A stretch of DNA of 64,000 nt from Anaerosporobacter faecicola (GTDB taxonomy: Bacteria > Bacillota > Clostridia > Lachnospirales > Lachnospiraceae): NCBI RefSeq assembly GCF_012070565.1, contig NZ_JAAQRO010000008.1, positions 292,946 to 356,945 on the forward strand, given 5' to 3'. The notes under the pieces are model-generated. The model was given only the letters and a program-made list of their open reading frames with translations. It was not told the origin of the DNA and ran no database searches. The position numbers were made by a program, and so were the translations under genes. Shown in pieces: positions 36,988 through 45,863 of this stretch. Within the stretch, counting starts at the first letter, position 1, and each line of letters opens with the position of its first letter.

Positions 36988-37683
36988 TTATTTCGCAAGC
37001 AATATGTAAATATCCATATAACACTTTCCCTCTTTTTGGTATTCATATTCAAAGCAGTTGATAGCATCCTTTCTCCACATGTGCGGAATATTATTTACGT
37101 CGAGGTATCGCTCTAGAGTCTTATATGCATTAGGAATTAACTGAAATGGAGCTAGAAATGGATCTGTTACCGTTATGACGGCATACTTTTCTTCCTTTTG
37201 AGAATAGATTTCCATCTGATTTTGCTCCGATGAAAAATTCTCTGGTAGCATACAGGCAGCAACATAACCATGCATATGGTATACATTGATCTGTTCTTGT
37301 GACAGATTAGGAAAATCCCAGCCAATGATCTTTGGTTCAACCAAATTATTCTGCGTTGCCCAACCTTTGATAGAAGCAATCGCATCATCTTCTGGCGTTT
37401 CACTGATTACGATATGTTTCACATATGAAAATGCTTCCTGTGTCACAATACGAATATCGGAAAATGCCTCATTATTCGTATTCAAATCTTCCCGAATCAG
37501 CTGATCCATACTACAGGAAAAAAAACTACATAAATCAATTACTTTGTCCATCTCCGGATACGCAAGATCCAATTCCCACTTTGATACCGTTTGTCTCGAT
37601 ACCTGCATGATCTCTGCCAACTCTTCCTGTGTCATACCATCATGCAATTTTCTTAAAAACTGAATGTTATGCCCAAAACTCAT
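36988..37683 (-). CDS. XRE-family regulator with GyrI-like ligand domain
   Basis: 231 aa. Residues 5-62 form a helix-turn-helix of the XRE/Cro type (FLRKLHDGMTQEELAEIMQVSRQTVSKWE). The remainder resembles a small-molecule-binding GyrI/AraC-effector domain (strands DIRIVTQEAFSYVKHIVISE and a terminal CYMDIYILLAK). Probably a ligand-responsive repressor; the target is unknown. A GNAT gene lies downstream on the same strand after 97 bases. Confidence 0.82.
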   Translation of the reverse strand: MSFGHNIQFLRKLHDGMTQEELAEIMQVSRQTVSKWELDLAYPEMDKVIDLCSFFSCSMDQLIREDLNTNNEAFSDIRIVTQEAFSYVKHIVISETPEDDAIASIKGWATQNNLVEPKIIGWDFPNLSQEQINVYHMHGYVAACMLPENFSSEQNQMEIYSQKEEKYAVITVTDPFLAPFQLIPNAYKTLERYLDVNNIPHMWRKDAINCFEYEYQKEGKCYMDIYILLAK

Positions 37684-37939
37684 CCCATTCCTCCATTCTC
37701 CATACTATTTATGGTCTTTTCACGATCCTTTCATCTGAACTTCTGATCGTCCATCATAAGATTTCAATAGAATCGTTTTGTTCTTGACCACAGGATTAGT
37801 ATAGCGGATTTCTCAATATTACAACACCAATTTTCTGTTTCTAATTTCCCAATCTTCGCAACCAAAAGTTGCAATAAGGTAGAAATATCGATACTTGTAT
37901 TGGTTTCTCCTTGAAAACACTGGATTTTGCTCTAAGACG

Positions 37940-38593
37940 TTACATACATTCTAGTATCTCTTCTGGCTTGGAACAGATTACTTTTGCACCATGTTCTACT
38001 AAAAATTCATGCTCTCGAAATCCCCAATCCACGATGATATGATCCATGGAAGCATTCCTTGCAGTCTCAATATCCACATCGGAATCTCCAATATACACCG
38101 CATCTTCTCGCTTAACATGAAGATTATTAAGAACCTCATTCACGGAATCTGGATATGGTTTTTTTCGTACATTTTCCCGTTCTCCTACATAGGCATCAAA
38201 CGCTCCTGGAAAATATTGTTCACAAAGAATCTTAACCGCATAATCCGCTTTATTGGATACAACAGCCGTTTTATACCCTGCTTGCCGAAGTTTCTCTAGC
38301 ATCTCCATAATTCCCTCATATGGTTTTGTATAATCCATGCAATGTTCTTTATAGTAGGTTGTAAAACTTTGAAAGACTTGGTCAATGTCTGCCTCTGTTG
38401 CATTCTCCGGCACTGCACGTTCCACTAGCTTGCGAATTCCATTTCCTACGAAATGTCGTACCTCCTGCATCGTTCTCTCTGGATAACCATGTAGGCGTAA
38501 TGCATAATTAATCGTAACTGCTAGATCTTTCAGTGTATCCAGAATGGTTCCATCCAAATCAAAGATTGCTAATGCATATCTCATTCTTATCAT
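37940..38593 (-). CDS. HAD-family phosphatase (phosphoglycolate phosphatase-like)
   Basis: 217 aa. HAD motifs: FDLDGTILDTL (nucleophile and acid Asp), VVSNK (motif II), Lys in RENVRKKPYPD (motif III) and YIGDSDVDIETARNA (motif IV). A helical cap of about 65 residues follows motif I, as in Gph/PpaX. Likely substrates are phosphoglycolate or pyrophosphate, but specificity cannot be read. Two possible starts three codons apart. Confidence 0.9.
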   Translation of the reverse strand: MIRMRYALAIFDLDGTILDTLKDLAVTINYALRLHGYPERTMQEVRHFVGNGIRKLVERAVPENATEADIDQVFQSFTTYYKEHCMDYTKPYEGIMEMLEKLRQAGYKTAVVSNKADYAVKILCEQYFPGAFDAYVGERENVRKKPYPDSVNEVLNNLHVKREDAVYIGDSDVDIETARNASMDHIIVDWGFREHEFLVEHGAKVICSKPEEILECM

Positions 38594-38688
38594 CCTATAT
38601 CCTTTCGTTGTTCCTCAATTCAATCCTCATGTTCCTTTATTACTTCTTTTTCAATTTCCTACTCAATCACGATTTTATCAAATCCCAA

Positions 38689-39510
38689 TTAATCAATAGA
38701 TATACAAAAACATTTACTTATACTATCCAAACGCCATTTTGCATGCTGTAAAATGTCAGCTCCAAAGAGTCCCACTATACTTCCTTCCTCGGCACCACTG
38801 ATGCTTCGGTTGTATACTTCCACGTTATTTAATGTAACTTTTGCTTGATCAATCTGAAATTCCACCTGGTTTGCTACATATACATTCTCTGTATTACCAG
38901 AACCCACTCCTTGTAGGAAACTTTCGCTAGCATTCAGCTCCTGTAATCGCTCCTTCCAAGTATAGTCAAGCATGGTCTCCGTATGCCCACTGTCAAATCC
39001 CATCGGAAGAATCTTGCCCTCATATATGGTTTGAATTATTGGAAAACGATTCCATTGTAACGTATCGGTCTGTTCTGCATAACCTCCATCATGAATCGTA
39101 ACCGTTCGTTGCTTCATATCAAAGTCCCAACAGAATTGTGATATGATATCCCAACCAAGCAGCATCTCTCCAGAGAATACCTGGTGGTTGGAATCCTCAC
39201 CAAAATCAAATGCCTCATCTGGTAAAATTCCCACTGTAAGATCCGTTACTTGTTTGTCTGCAATGGTAAACTGCTTTCCTTTTCCCTTTTCAAAAGCCAA
39301 GGTTGCTCCATTATTATTCCCAGCAACACCAGCGGAATCCTCTTTTTGTAAGTCTACTTTCTTGGCCAAACTTTCTGTTACAAAAGAAAGTCCTGCACCT
39401 GTATCAAACATCGCTATTGTTTCTACTCCATTTAAACAAACTGGAAGTAAAATTAAGTTTTCAAACCTCTCTTTTGCAAATGGCATTGTGTATGTACTTC
39501 TTTCTTTCAT
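38689..39510 (-). CDS. Two-lobed retropepsin-like aspartic protease
   Basis: 273 aa. Two similar halves each carry an aspartic-protease active-site loop and a later psi-loop motif: MFDTGAGLSF (Asp36) with MLLGWDII near 117, and GFDSGHTETM (Asp173) with GLFGADIL near 255. A single chain with two D-T/S-G loops is the pepsin layout, but each half is the size of a retropepsin, as if a single-lobe ancestor duplicated. No signal peptide, so cytoplasmic. Bacterial relatives are usually annotated as retropepsin-like proteins of unknown role. Ribosome site AAAGGAGAAAAATT. Confidence 0.75.
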   Translation of the reverse strand: MKERSTYTMPFAKERFENLILLPVCLNGVETIAMFDTGAGLSFVTESLAKKVDLQKEDSAGVAGNNNGATLAFEKGKGKQFTIADKQVTDLTVGILPDEAFDFGEDSNHQVFSGEMLLGWDIISQFCWDFDMKQRTVTIHDGGYAEQTDTLQWNRFPIIQTIYEGKILPMGFDSGHTETMLDYTWKERLQELNASESFLQGVGSGNTENVYVANQVEFQIDQAKVTLNNVEVYNRSISGAEEGSIVGLFGADILQHAKWRLDSISKCFCISID

Positions 39511-39563
39511 AATAATTTTTCTCCTTTCGTATTTTGCTATCTTAGTATTTCATTTAATTCTGG

Positions 39564-40088
39564 TTATCTGCGGTACGTATAAAAAAAGTACTCGTTCGGT
39601 TCTTCATCATTCACATCTTGATACTTTTTCATTCCCATACGTTTGTAACCAATCTTCTCCACGGTCTTCCAAGAGGCTATATTCTCCACCCGTACCGTTG
39701 CAATTAATTGCGTTATGGAAGGATACTGCTTCATAAAATACGTCGAATAGACAGTCGCTGCTTCTGCTGCATAACCATATCCTCGGTACGCACTTCCGAT
39801 GAAATACGTTATGCCCACCTCATGAAGATCCTTATAAACACTACTTCCTACTGAGCCAATCACTCTGCCATCCTCCTTACGAACAATGGCATATGCCAAA
39901 TACTCCTTCCAAGGATCATCTTCCTTTGTTAAGTCAATCGCTTCTCCAATCCAACCGCTAAGCCAGGAATACTCCTCTTCTTTTCCAAAGATTTCCTGCA
40001 ATGATCCATCCGAAGCCATATCGATAAATTCCTCTGCATCCGTTTCTTTTAATGTTCGAATAATAAGATTTTCAGATTCTATATGCAT
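39564..40088 (-). CDS. GNAT N-acetyltransferase (RimJ/RimL-like)
   Basis: About 174 aa. Begins HIESENLIIRTLKETDAEEF with the RimJ/RimL pattern, acetyl-CoA loop GSAYRGYGYAAEAATVYSTYF, and the ENIASWKTVEKIGYKRMG closing motif. Three possible starts cluster at 40097-40088; the ATG at 40088 has TAGGTGA at a good distance. Third RimJ/L-like gene in the window; no clear partner. Confidence 0.87.
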   Translation of the reverse strand: MHIESENLIIRTLKETDAEEFIDMASDGSLQEIFGKEEEYSWLSGWIGEAIDLTKEDDPWKEYLAYAIVRKEDGRVIGSVGSSVYKDLHEVGITYFIGSAYRGYGYAAEAATVYSTYFMKQYPSITQLIATVRVENIASWKTVEKIGYKRMGMKKYQDVNDEEPNEYFFYTYRR

Positions 40089-40238
40089 ATGCATCACCTA
40101 CTGTTCTATTATCATAGTCCTTCTTACCTCAATCGTATTTATTATAGCATGTTAGGTAACTATGGTCAAAAGGTCATATATTGCAAACATATACACATTT
40201 TTTCTGGAAGCATGCTATAATTATGATAAGTAACTGGT

Positions 40239-40271
40239 TTGGGTCAAAAGCCCAAAGATGTAACCATATTA
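40239..40271. repeat. Related copy of the short intergenic module
   Basis: GGGTCAAAAGCCC mini-hairpin followed by AAAGATGTAACCATATTA, clearly similar to the AAAGTATAACCATAATAA tail found four times near toxin/immunity genes. Here it lies in the leader of the response regulator gene. Confidence 0.6.
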
Positions 40272-40293
40272 ACAACTATAACAGAGGTATCCT

Positions 40294-40956
40294 ATGAAAC
40301 AGATTTTAATCATTGACGATGATATACAAATTGGAAATATGTTAGAGGAAGTCTTGGCTCGAGAAAATTATCACACACTACGGGCTTATTCTGGTACGGA
40401 AGCATTACTTCTCCTCTCCAACACCCAGCCTGATCTTATTCTACTTGATTTGATGTTACCTGGACTTTCCGGAGAAGAAGTATTACAAAAGATTTCCCAC
40501 ATCCCTGTAATTGTTCTAAGTGCCAAAGTAGCCATCGAAGATAAAGTCAATCTCCTGATGGGCGGTGCGGTTGACTATATGACCAAACCATTTTCCACCA
40601 AGGAACTGCTAGCAAGGATCAACGTTCAACTACGTAAAACCAGCGAGCCTCTTGCTCCTCACTATTCTTATGGAGCGCTCTCGTTAGACGTTTCCTCTCA
40701 CGAAATAACTGTGAATGCGATTCCTGTTTCCTTAACAAAAACAGAATATGCTATTTTAAAATTGTTGCTCATGCATGCGGGACAAGTTATCGCAAAATCC
40801 GTCATATTAGATCGAATCAGCGTTGATACACCTGATTGTACAGAGCGTTCGTTAAAACAACATATCAGCAATCTTCGAAAAAAATTATATGAGATTGGTG
40901 GAAAAGATTACATAGAGGCTGTTTGGGGAATTGGATTTCGATTAACAATGGACTGA
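40294..40956 (+). CDS. OmpR-family response regulator
   Basis: 220 aa. Receiver (DDD at 8-10, phosphoacceptor in LILLDLMLPG, Lys in YMTKPFS) and winged-helix DNA-binding domain ending YIEAVWGIGFRLTMD. First gene of a plus-strand set RR, ABC ATPase, permease, histidine kinase, the arrangement of peptide-antibiotic sensing systems (BceR/LanR/VraR-like ABC modules). It probably binds the TCTTGAC array just upstream of the ABC genes. Confidence 0.93.
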   Translation: MKQILIIDDDIQIGNMLEEVLARENYHTLRAYSGTEALLLLSNTQPDLILLDLMLPGLSGEEVLQKISHIPVIVLSAKVAIEDKVNLLMGGAVDYMTKPFSTKELLARINVQLRKTSEPLAPHYSYGALSLDVSSHEITVNAIPVSLTKTEYAILKLLLMHAGQVIAKSVILDRISVDTPDCTERSLKQHISNLRKKLYEIGGKDYIEAVWGIGFRLTMD

Positions 40957-40972
40957 TTCCCCTGTAAAGAAA

Positions 40973-41014
40973 TCTTGACCAAATCTTGACGATTTTCTTG
41001 ACCACCTTCTTGAC
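40973..41014 (+). promoter_or_regulatory. Four-copy TCTTGAC array before the ABC genes
   Basis: The heptamer TCTTGAC occurs at 40973, 40984, 40996 and 41008, spacings of 11, 12 and 12 bases, so all lie on nearly the same face of the helix. This looks like tandem binding sites for the adjacent OmpR-type regulator; the last copy overlaps a TTGACA that could serve as a -35. A good -10 is not obvious. Confidence 0.65.
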
Positions 41015-41061
41015 ATTTTCCTGCTAGAATTCATGTATCAAAGATAAGGGAGGCTATATAC

Positions 41062-41976
41062 ATGGAATATGTTCTTGAAACAAACACTTTGTATAAAAAG
41101 TACAAACACTTTTCTGCATTAAATGGCTTATCCATGCATGTACCAAAGGGTGCAATCTATGGATTTGTTGGAAAAAATGGCGCAGGGAAGACCACATTGA
41201 TTCGTCTTATCTGTGGTTTACAGGAACCTACAGAAGGGACGTATACACTATATGGAATACATAGCGATCAGCCAATGATTCTGAAATCGCGCAAAAGAAT
41301 GGGAGCTGTGGTAGAGACCCCTTCCATCTATCTCGATATGACTGCAGTGGATAATCTTCGTCAACAGTATACCTTATTGGGCATGCCTTCAGAGGATGGG
41401 ATACCTGAATTGCTCCATCTTGTTGGCTTGTCGGACACCGGCAGGAAAAAAGCAAAGAATTTTTCCCTCGGAATGCGTCAACGTCTAGGTATCGCCATTG
41501 CTTTAGCCGGAAATCCAGACTTTTTGGTACTAGATGAACCAATTAACGGTTTAGATCCCCAAGGAATCATTGAAATGCGCGAATTGATTCTAAAACTCAA
41601 TCGTGAGAAAGGGATTACCGTTCTTATATCAAGCCATATACTTGATGAACTTTCTCGCCTTGCAACATTCTATGGTTTTATTGATGGTGGGCGTATGGTA
41701 AAAGAAATGAGTGCAGAAGAATTAGAACATACTTGTCGGAAATGTATTCGTGTAGAAGTAAGCAATTTAAAAGTACTCGCTCGAGTACTTGAACGCAAGA
41801 AAATTGAATATAAGATCATCTCGGAAACGGAAGCAGATGTATTCGCACAGATCAAAGTTACCGATCTTGCTCTTGCTCTTGCAGAAGAAAATTGTGAGAT
41901 TCTGACCATGCAGGATCGAAATGAGAGCCTAGAAGGTTTCTATATGAGTCTTGTGGGAGGTGAGCACAATGCGTAA
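41062..41976 (+). CDS. ABC transporter ATP-binding protein (BcrA/LanF type)
   Basis: 304 aa. Walker A GKNGAGKTT, Q-loop VVETPSIYL, signature FSLGMRQRLGIAIAL, Walker B FLVLDEPINGLDP, H-loop ISSHILDEL, plus the 80-residue C-terminal extension of BcrA/NatA/LanF proteins. With the permease behind it, it likely exports or expels a membrane-active peptide. Behind GGGAGGC; last codons overlap the permease start. Confidence 0.94.
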   Translation: MEYVLETNTLYKKYKHFSALNGLSMHVPKGAIYGFVGKNGAGKTTLIRLICGLQEPTEGTYTLYGIHSDQPMILKSRKRMGAVVETPSIYLDMTAVDNLRQQYTLLGMPSEDGIPELLHLVGLSDTGRKKAKNFSLGMRQRLGIAIALAGNPDFLVLDEPINGLDPQGIIEMRELILKLNREKGITVLISSHILDELSRLATFYGFIDGGRMVKEMSAEELEHTCRKCIRVEVSNLKVLARVLERKKIEYKIISETEADVFAQIKVTDLALALAEENCEILTMQDRNESLEGFYMSLVGGEHNA

Positions 41977-42799
41977 ACTATTACGTGCGAACTTCGCTCG
42001 ACTAAAAAAATCAACTGTATTCTGGGTTTGTATGATCGTCATGTTCCTTCTTGGAATTGTCCTACCTCTTGTGCACTATTCGGATAAGATTCAATCCCAT
42101 TATGAAGTGCCATTAGACAATGGTTTCTTTTCTTATGCAATATTTGTAGTAATTCTTGCCTCTGTATTTACTTCCTTGTATATAGGAACAGAATACAGTG
42201 ATGGAACCATACGAAACAAGATTATCATAGGGCAAAAACGGGTGAAGATCTATCTTTCTAATCTGATTATCTGCATCTGTGCAGGCGTATTCTTTTGCAT
42301 TGCACACCTGATTCCGTATCTCTGTATCGGAATCCCGTTGCTTGGCTTTTTTGAAAGTGGAATTCTTCCTATTTTACTTTTTATGTTTTCCATTCTTATC
42401 ATGATGACAGCATTTATTGCCCTATTCACCCTGCTTTCCATGCTTGTGCAAAGTAAAGCAATCTCTGCTGTAATCTGTTTACTGACAACATTTTGTCTTC
42501 TACTCTTTGGCTCTTTTATATTCGCACGATTATCAGAGCCAGAGTATTATGAAGGATATTCCTATACCCAAAATGGTATAACCACAACACAAGAGCAGGA
42601 AAAGAATTCTCTCTACCTTGAGGGTACCAAACGAGAAATCTTTCAATTCCTACTTGATTTCACACCTGGAGGCCAGGTTATCCAATTATCAGGAATGGAA
42701 ACAGGTCATCCAGAAGTATTGATCTGTTATTCCCTTATTCTCATAATTACAACAACGGGAATTGGCATACCCGTCTTTCAAAAAAAGGATTTAAAATAA
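41969..42799 (+). CDS. ABC-2 type permease
   Basis: 276 aa from the ATG at 41969 (GGGAGGTGAGCACA upstream), overlapping the ATPase gene by 8 bases. Six predicted membrane helices: one near residues 17-37, then pairs near 58-78, 100-130, 135-165, 175-195 and 245-268, the BcrB/LanE/LanG layout. Forms the membrane part of the transporter; translationally coupled to it. Confidence 0.9.
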   Translation: MRKLLRANFARLKKSTVFWVCMIVMFLLGIVLPLVHYSDKIQSHYEVPLDNGFFSYAIFVVILASVFTSLYIGTEYSDGTIRNKIIIGQKRVKIYLSNLIICICAGVFFCIAHLIPYLCIGIPLLGFFESGILPILLFMFSILIMMTAFIALFTLLSMLVQSKAISAVICLLTTFCLLLFGSFIFARLSEPEYYEGYSYTQNGITTTQEQEKNSLYLEGTKREIFQFLLDFTPGGQVIQLSGMETGHPEVLICYSLILIITTTGIGIPVFQKKDLK

Positions 42800-42809
42800 G
42801 GAGGCATCT

Positions 42810-43694
42810 ATGGAGTATTGGTTATTGGTTATCATTGGAGTATTAATGCTCCTTATCATTGTTTTGCTTTACCATCACATTTCCTTCCGTCGTTCTATTC
42901 GGGAAATACAAGAAGAACTTACAGATATTCTATCTTCCGATACCAATAACCTGCTCTGTATCTCCTCTTCCGATCGATGGCTTCGTTCTTTCACAGCAGA
43001 ATTGAACATCCATCTTAGTAAGCTTCGCCAAGAACAACACCATTTACAGTCAGGGAATCAAGAACTTAAAAATGCCATCACCAACATATCCCACGACTTA
43101 AGAACTCCATTAACTGCAATCTCCGGCTATCTTGATCTATTAGAACAGGAAGAGAAATCGGATCAAGTAGCCCACTATGTCTCCGTGATTGCCGAACGAA
43201 CAGAGGCTCTTACCTTACTAACGGAGGAACTTTTCCGCTATTCCATCATTACCTCTACATTGAATGAACTTCATATGGAACAAATCAGTTTAAATGGTGT
43301 CCTAGAAGAAAGTATTGCTGCCTTCTATGGTGCATTAACCAAGCATCATATTGTACCGGTAATCTCCATGCCACAGGTTCCCGTTATTCGTTGTCTGGAC
43401 AAGGCTTCCGTAAAAAGGATTTTTAGTAATATTCTTCATAATGCCATCAAATATGCCCAAAATAGTCTTACCATCTCCTTAACAGAAGATGGTATTCTGA
43501 CTTTTACCAATACAGCCATCGGCATGGACAACTTACAGGCTGAACAGTTATTTGATCGGTTTTATACGGTAGAATCCGCAAGGAATTCCACGGGACTTGG
43601 GCTTTCTATAGCCAAAGTTCTCACCGAAGCAATGGGAGGCTCCATTGAAGCCATCTGCCAAAATGAAAAATTGAGTATCCAGCTACATTTTTAA
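42810..43694 (+). CDS. Sensor histidine kinase
   Basis: 294 aa, short sensor kinase with one clear membrane helix (residues 3-24) and no extracellular domain, as in intramembrane-sensing kinases that rely on their ABC transporter for signal detection. H-box NISHDLRTPLTAI, N-box NILHNAIKYAQ, and G2-box STGLGLSIAK; the G1 Asp is not clearly conserved (TFTNTAIGM). Starts 10 bases after the permease behind AAGGAGG. Confidence 0.92.
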   Translation: MEYWLLVIIGVLMLLIIVLLYHHISFRRSIREIQEELTDILSSDTNNLLCISSSDRWLRSFTAELNIHLSKLRQEQHHLQSGNQELKNAITNISHDLRTPLTAISGYLDLLEQEEKSDQVAHYVSVIAERTEALTLLTEELFRYSIITSTLNELHMEQISLNGVLEESIAAFYGALTKHHIVPVISMPQVPVIRCLDKASVKRIFSNILHNAIKYAQNSLTISLTEDGILTFTNTAIGMDNLQAEQLFDRFYTVESARNSTGLGLSIAKVLTEAMGGSIEAICQNEKLSIQLHF

Positions 43695-43721
43695 AATTGA
43701 GATTGCTTTATTTTAAGAACT

Positions 43722-43868
43722 GGTTCGGGTGTCAAAAGCCCTTATTTGTTTTGAGGTCCGTCAATTTGCACAATTTAAGTTTGTCTACCATGCAATACAG
43801 AACATAGTTCACTCCGGGCACGCTCTCGCCCCGCTGAAGTTCGTAGTGGTACATAAGGCTCTAAAGTT
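43722..43868. repeat. Half-copy of the large palindromic element
   Basis: Matches one arm of the elements at 28844 and 57654, in inverted orientation: GGTTCGGGTGTCAAAAGCCC, a TTTGCACAA block, a CATGCAATACAG-ACATAGTTC block, and GGTACATAAGGCTCTAAAGT from the tip. The other arm is absent. It lies between the convergent kinase and GNAT genes and contains the GNAT stop codon. Confidence 0.85.
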
Positions 43869-44427
43869 CTTTGTATTTTATCCAATAATCCCGATATTGT
43901 GTATCATTTCCTACCAAGCATTCCTTCGATAGAGAGTATCCACTTTCTTTTAGTGCCTCTATTCTCTCCACTGCATAGTTCGGTGCTTTTGTTGCAAGGA
44001 AAGAACAGTGAAAGGATTCCAGAACAGATTCATCAATGAGAGCAAGAATTGCCTGAATTGTGTTCTTGTTCTCATTCTTACTTCCCAGATCCAATCGTAG
44101 TAAACCACAATCCGTAAAGAAATCATCTGCTTCTCGACGGAACAATTCAATCGTTCCAATTGCTTTGTTTTCCTTCTTGTCAACAATTGTAAAACGGACA
44201 AATCCTCTTCTATCGTACTCCATCTTCCAATACTTGATTGCTTCTACCACATATTCCTCTTTGCTCATATAGAAATTATCCCCATGGCAGTTGTCACTAT
44301 TGAAAAATGGAAGTGCATTCTTATCACTATACACTGCAAACAAATCTTTTGCATCTTTCTCTTCAATTAATCGAAGAAGATATTGTTCATTCTCTATAAT
44401 TGGACATTGTTCATATACATCATACAT
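43861..44427 (-). CDS. GNAT N-acetyltransferase ending inside a repeat half-element
   Basis: 188 aa from the ATG at 44427 behind AAGGAGGATAAAACA; a 35-codon upstream extension lacks a ribosome site. GNAT-like: NEQYLLRLIEEKDAKDLFAVYSD start, central GFVRFTIVDKKENKAIGTIELF strand pair, LRLDLGSKNENKNTIQAILALI acetyl-CoA region (glycine loop degenerate). Its stop codon lies within the half-copy of the palindromic repeat, so the true C-terminus may have been replaced by insertion or deletion. Confidence 0.8.
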   Translation of the reverse strand: MYDVYEQCPIIENEQYLLRLIEEKDAKDLFAVYSDKNALPFFNSDNCHGDNFYMSKEEYVVEAIKYWKMEYDRRGFVRFTIVDKKENKAIGTIELFRREADDFFTDCGLLRLDLGSKNENKNTIQAILALIDESVLESFHCSFLATKAPNYAVERIEALKESGYSLSKECLVGNDTQYRDYWIKYKEL

Positions 44428-44546
44428 TGTTTTATCCTCCTTAAATTCCATGCTTGTTTTTTCTGATTTCCTGTTCTTACCTACCAAATTTAATAAACGC
44501 AAACTTCGCACTCTAAAAAGTATATCTAGCAACTAAACTCTTGCTT

Positions 44547-45533
44547 TTATGAGCATGTTTTCTTATGCTTATACTCTTGTTTAATTGCTTTACATGTCCC
44601 AAGAATTCGATCAATCAAACTTTGTGGCTCCAAAACCTTCACATTATTCTCAAAGGAAAGGATCACCCCATACCAATAGAATTCATTTTCTGGAACCGTA
44701 AAACAAAACTCAAAATCTCCATTTTCATATTCCTTACTGATTTCTCCATGAAGATATTCTTTACACTTTGCTTTGATCTTTTTCTTTCCCAATACTCTTA
44801 CTGTAATGCTCTGATTCTTACTTGCTTGCTGTTCCTTTTGTGGCAAGCCCTGTTGTGTAATTTCACTTTGTTCTTCTTTCTGCGATTGCTTTTGTAATTC
44901 CTTATGTAATTCCTTGTGTTCTCCTGAGAATTTCTTCTGGGTAATCTGTAGCTGCTCCATTCGAATAAGCTTGAACATACAGTAGTCATGATATTTTTCA
45001 TAATAAGCGATTAAGTACCAGTTATACCATCGATACTCCATACGTATTGGCTCTACTTCCAGTTCTTTCACCTGATCTTCATTATTGGTATATGTAAATC
45101 GAACGACTTTCTTCTCCCTTATGGCTTCTTCCAATTGATGCATCCGTTGGTTAATCTCATGATTTTCCTTCGCTATACTAAGATCAACACGTATGGGACT
45201 ACTCCTCTCATCTACAAGCAGATTCATCTTATCTAATATCGTATTAACATTCTTATTCGCATACGCACTTGCCAAACCTTTCAGAGCTGTCACAATAACT
45301 TCATAATCCTTCGCATTGATCAGTTGTTTCTCCATTACATAAGTACCCATGATCTCATATCCACCATCAACACCATATGTGGATTGAATTGGAATTCCTG
45401 CTTGTCCTAACGTATCCATATCTCTCATGATCGTCCTTGAAGAAACTTCAAACTCTTCTGCTAACTTTTGTGCTGATGTTTTCCCATGATTTAATAGATA
45501 CGTGGTAATCGCCATTATTCGATCAATCTTCAT
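44547..45533 (-). CDS. WYL-domain HTH regulator with Gln-rich insert
   Basis: 328 aa. N-terminal HTH_11 (DRIMAITTYLLNHGKTSAQKLAEEFEVSSRTIMRDMDTLGQAGIPI), a WYL domain (YRWYNWYLIAYYEKYHDYCMFKLIRMEQL) from about 140-205, then a low-complexity Gln/Lys/Glu insert (about 205-240), and the WCX C-terminal extension. YafY-type regulators bind nucleotides or other ligands via WYL. A perfect 32-base inverted repeat about 30 bases upstream of its start may be its own operator. Confidence 0.9.
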   Translation of the reverse strand: MKIDRIMAITTYLLNHGKTSAQKLAEEFEVSSRTIMRDMDTLGQAGIPIQSTYGVDGGYEIMGTYVMEKQLINAKDYEVIVTALKGLASAYANKNVNTILDKMNLLVDERSSPIRVDLSIAKENHEINQRMHQLEEAIREKKVVRFTYTNNEDQVKELEVEPIRMEYRWYNWYLIAYYEKYHDYCMFKLIRMEQLQITQKKFSGEHKELHKELQKQSQKEEQSEITQQGLPQKEQQASKNQSITVRVLGKKKIKAKCKEYLHGEISKEYENGDFEFCFTVPENEFYWYGVILSFENNVKVLEPQSLIDRILGTCKAIKQEYKHKKTCS

Positions 45534-45562
45534 AACTCCTCCTTTCTCTCTAACTATAACAA

Positions 45563-45594
45563 GAGAACTATGACATCATTATGTCATAGTTCTC
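45563..45594. promoter_or_regulatory. Perfect 14-bp inverted repeat upstream of WYL gene
   Basis: GAGAACTATGACAT and its complement around CATT, between the WYL start codon and the upstream intergenic region. No T-run on either side, so an operator is more likely than a terminator. Confidence 0.65.
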
Positions 45595-45731
45595 AATAGA
45601 AAGAAAGTTTATTTTTTAATAAATTGCACCCTTTCAAACATTTGATTTTGTTTAAAAGAGTGCGTTTATCTCACCTTATTGGAACTACACCTAAATCCTA
45701 ATGTATACCCAAGGCAGATTTTTTTGCTTAA

Positions 45732-45838
45732 GTCTATTAATTCATATCATGTATTACATCACTTCGTGAGAGACATGATACTGAATTAATAGACAAGGAT
45801 TTAGGGTGTTGGAAGTCCCAAAGTATAACCATAATAAT
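45732..45838. repeat. Hairpin plus short module, copy a
   Basis: A long hairpin (GTCTATTAATTCA / TGAATTAATAGAC, loop containing CACTTCGTGAG) followed by TTAGGGTGTTGGAAGTCCC and the tail AAAGTATAACCATAATAA. Read on the minus strand it directly follows the 140-aa immunity-like gene. The rest of the 330-base gap 45534-45863 holds the WYL operator and nothing else recognisable. Confidence 0.8.
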
Positions 45839-45863
45839 TTTATAAAATGTTCTACTTTTATTT

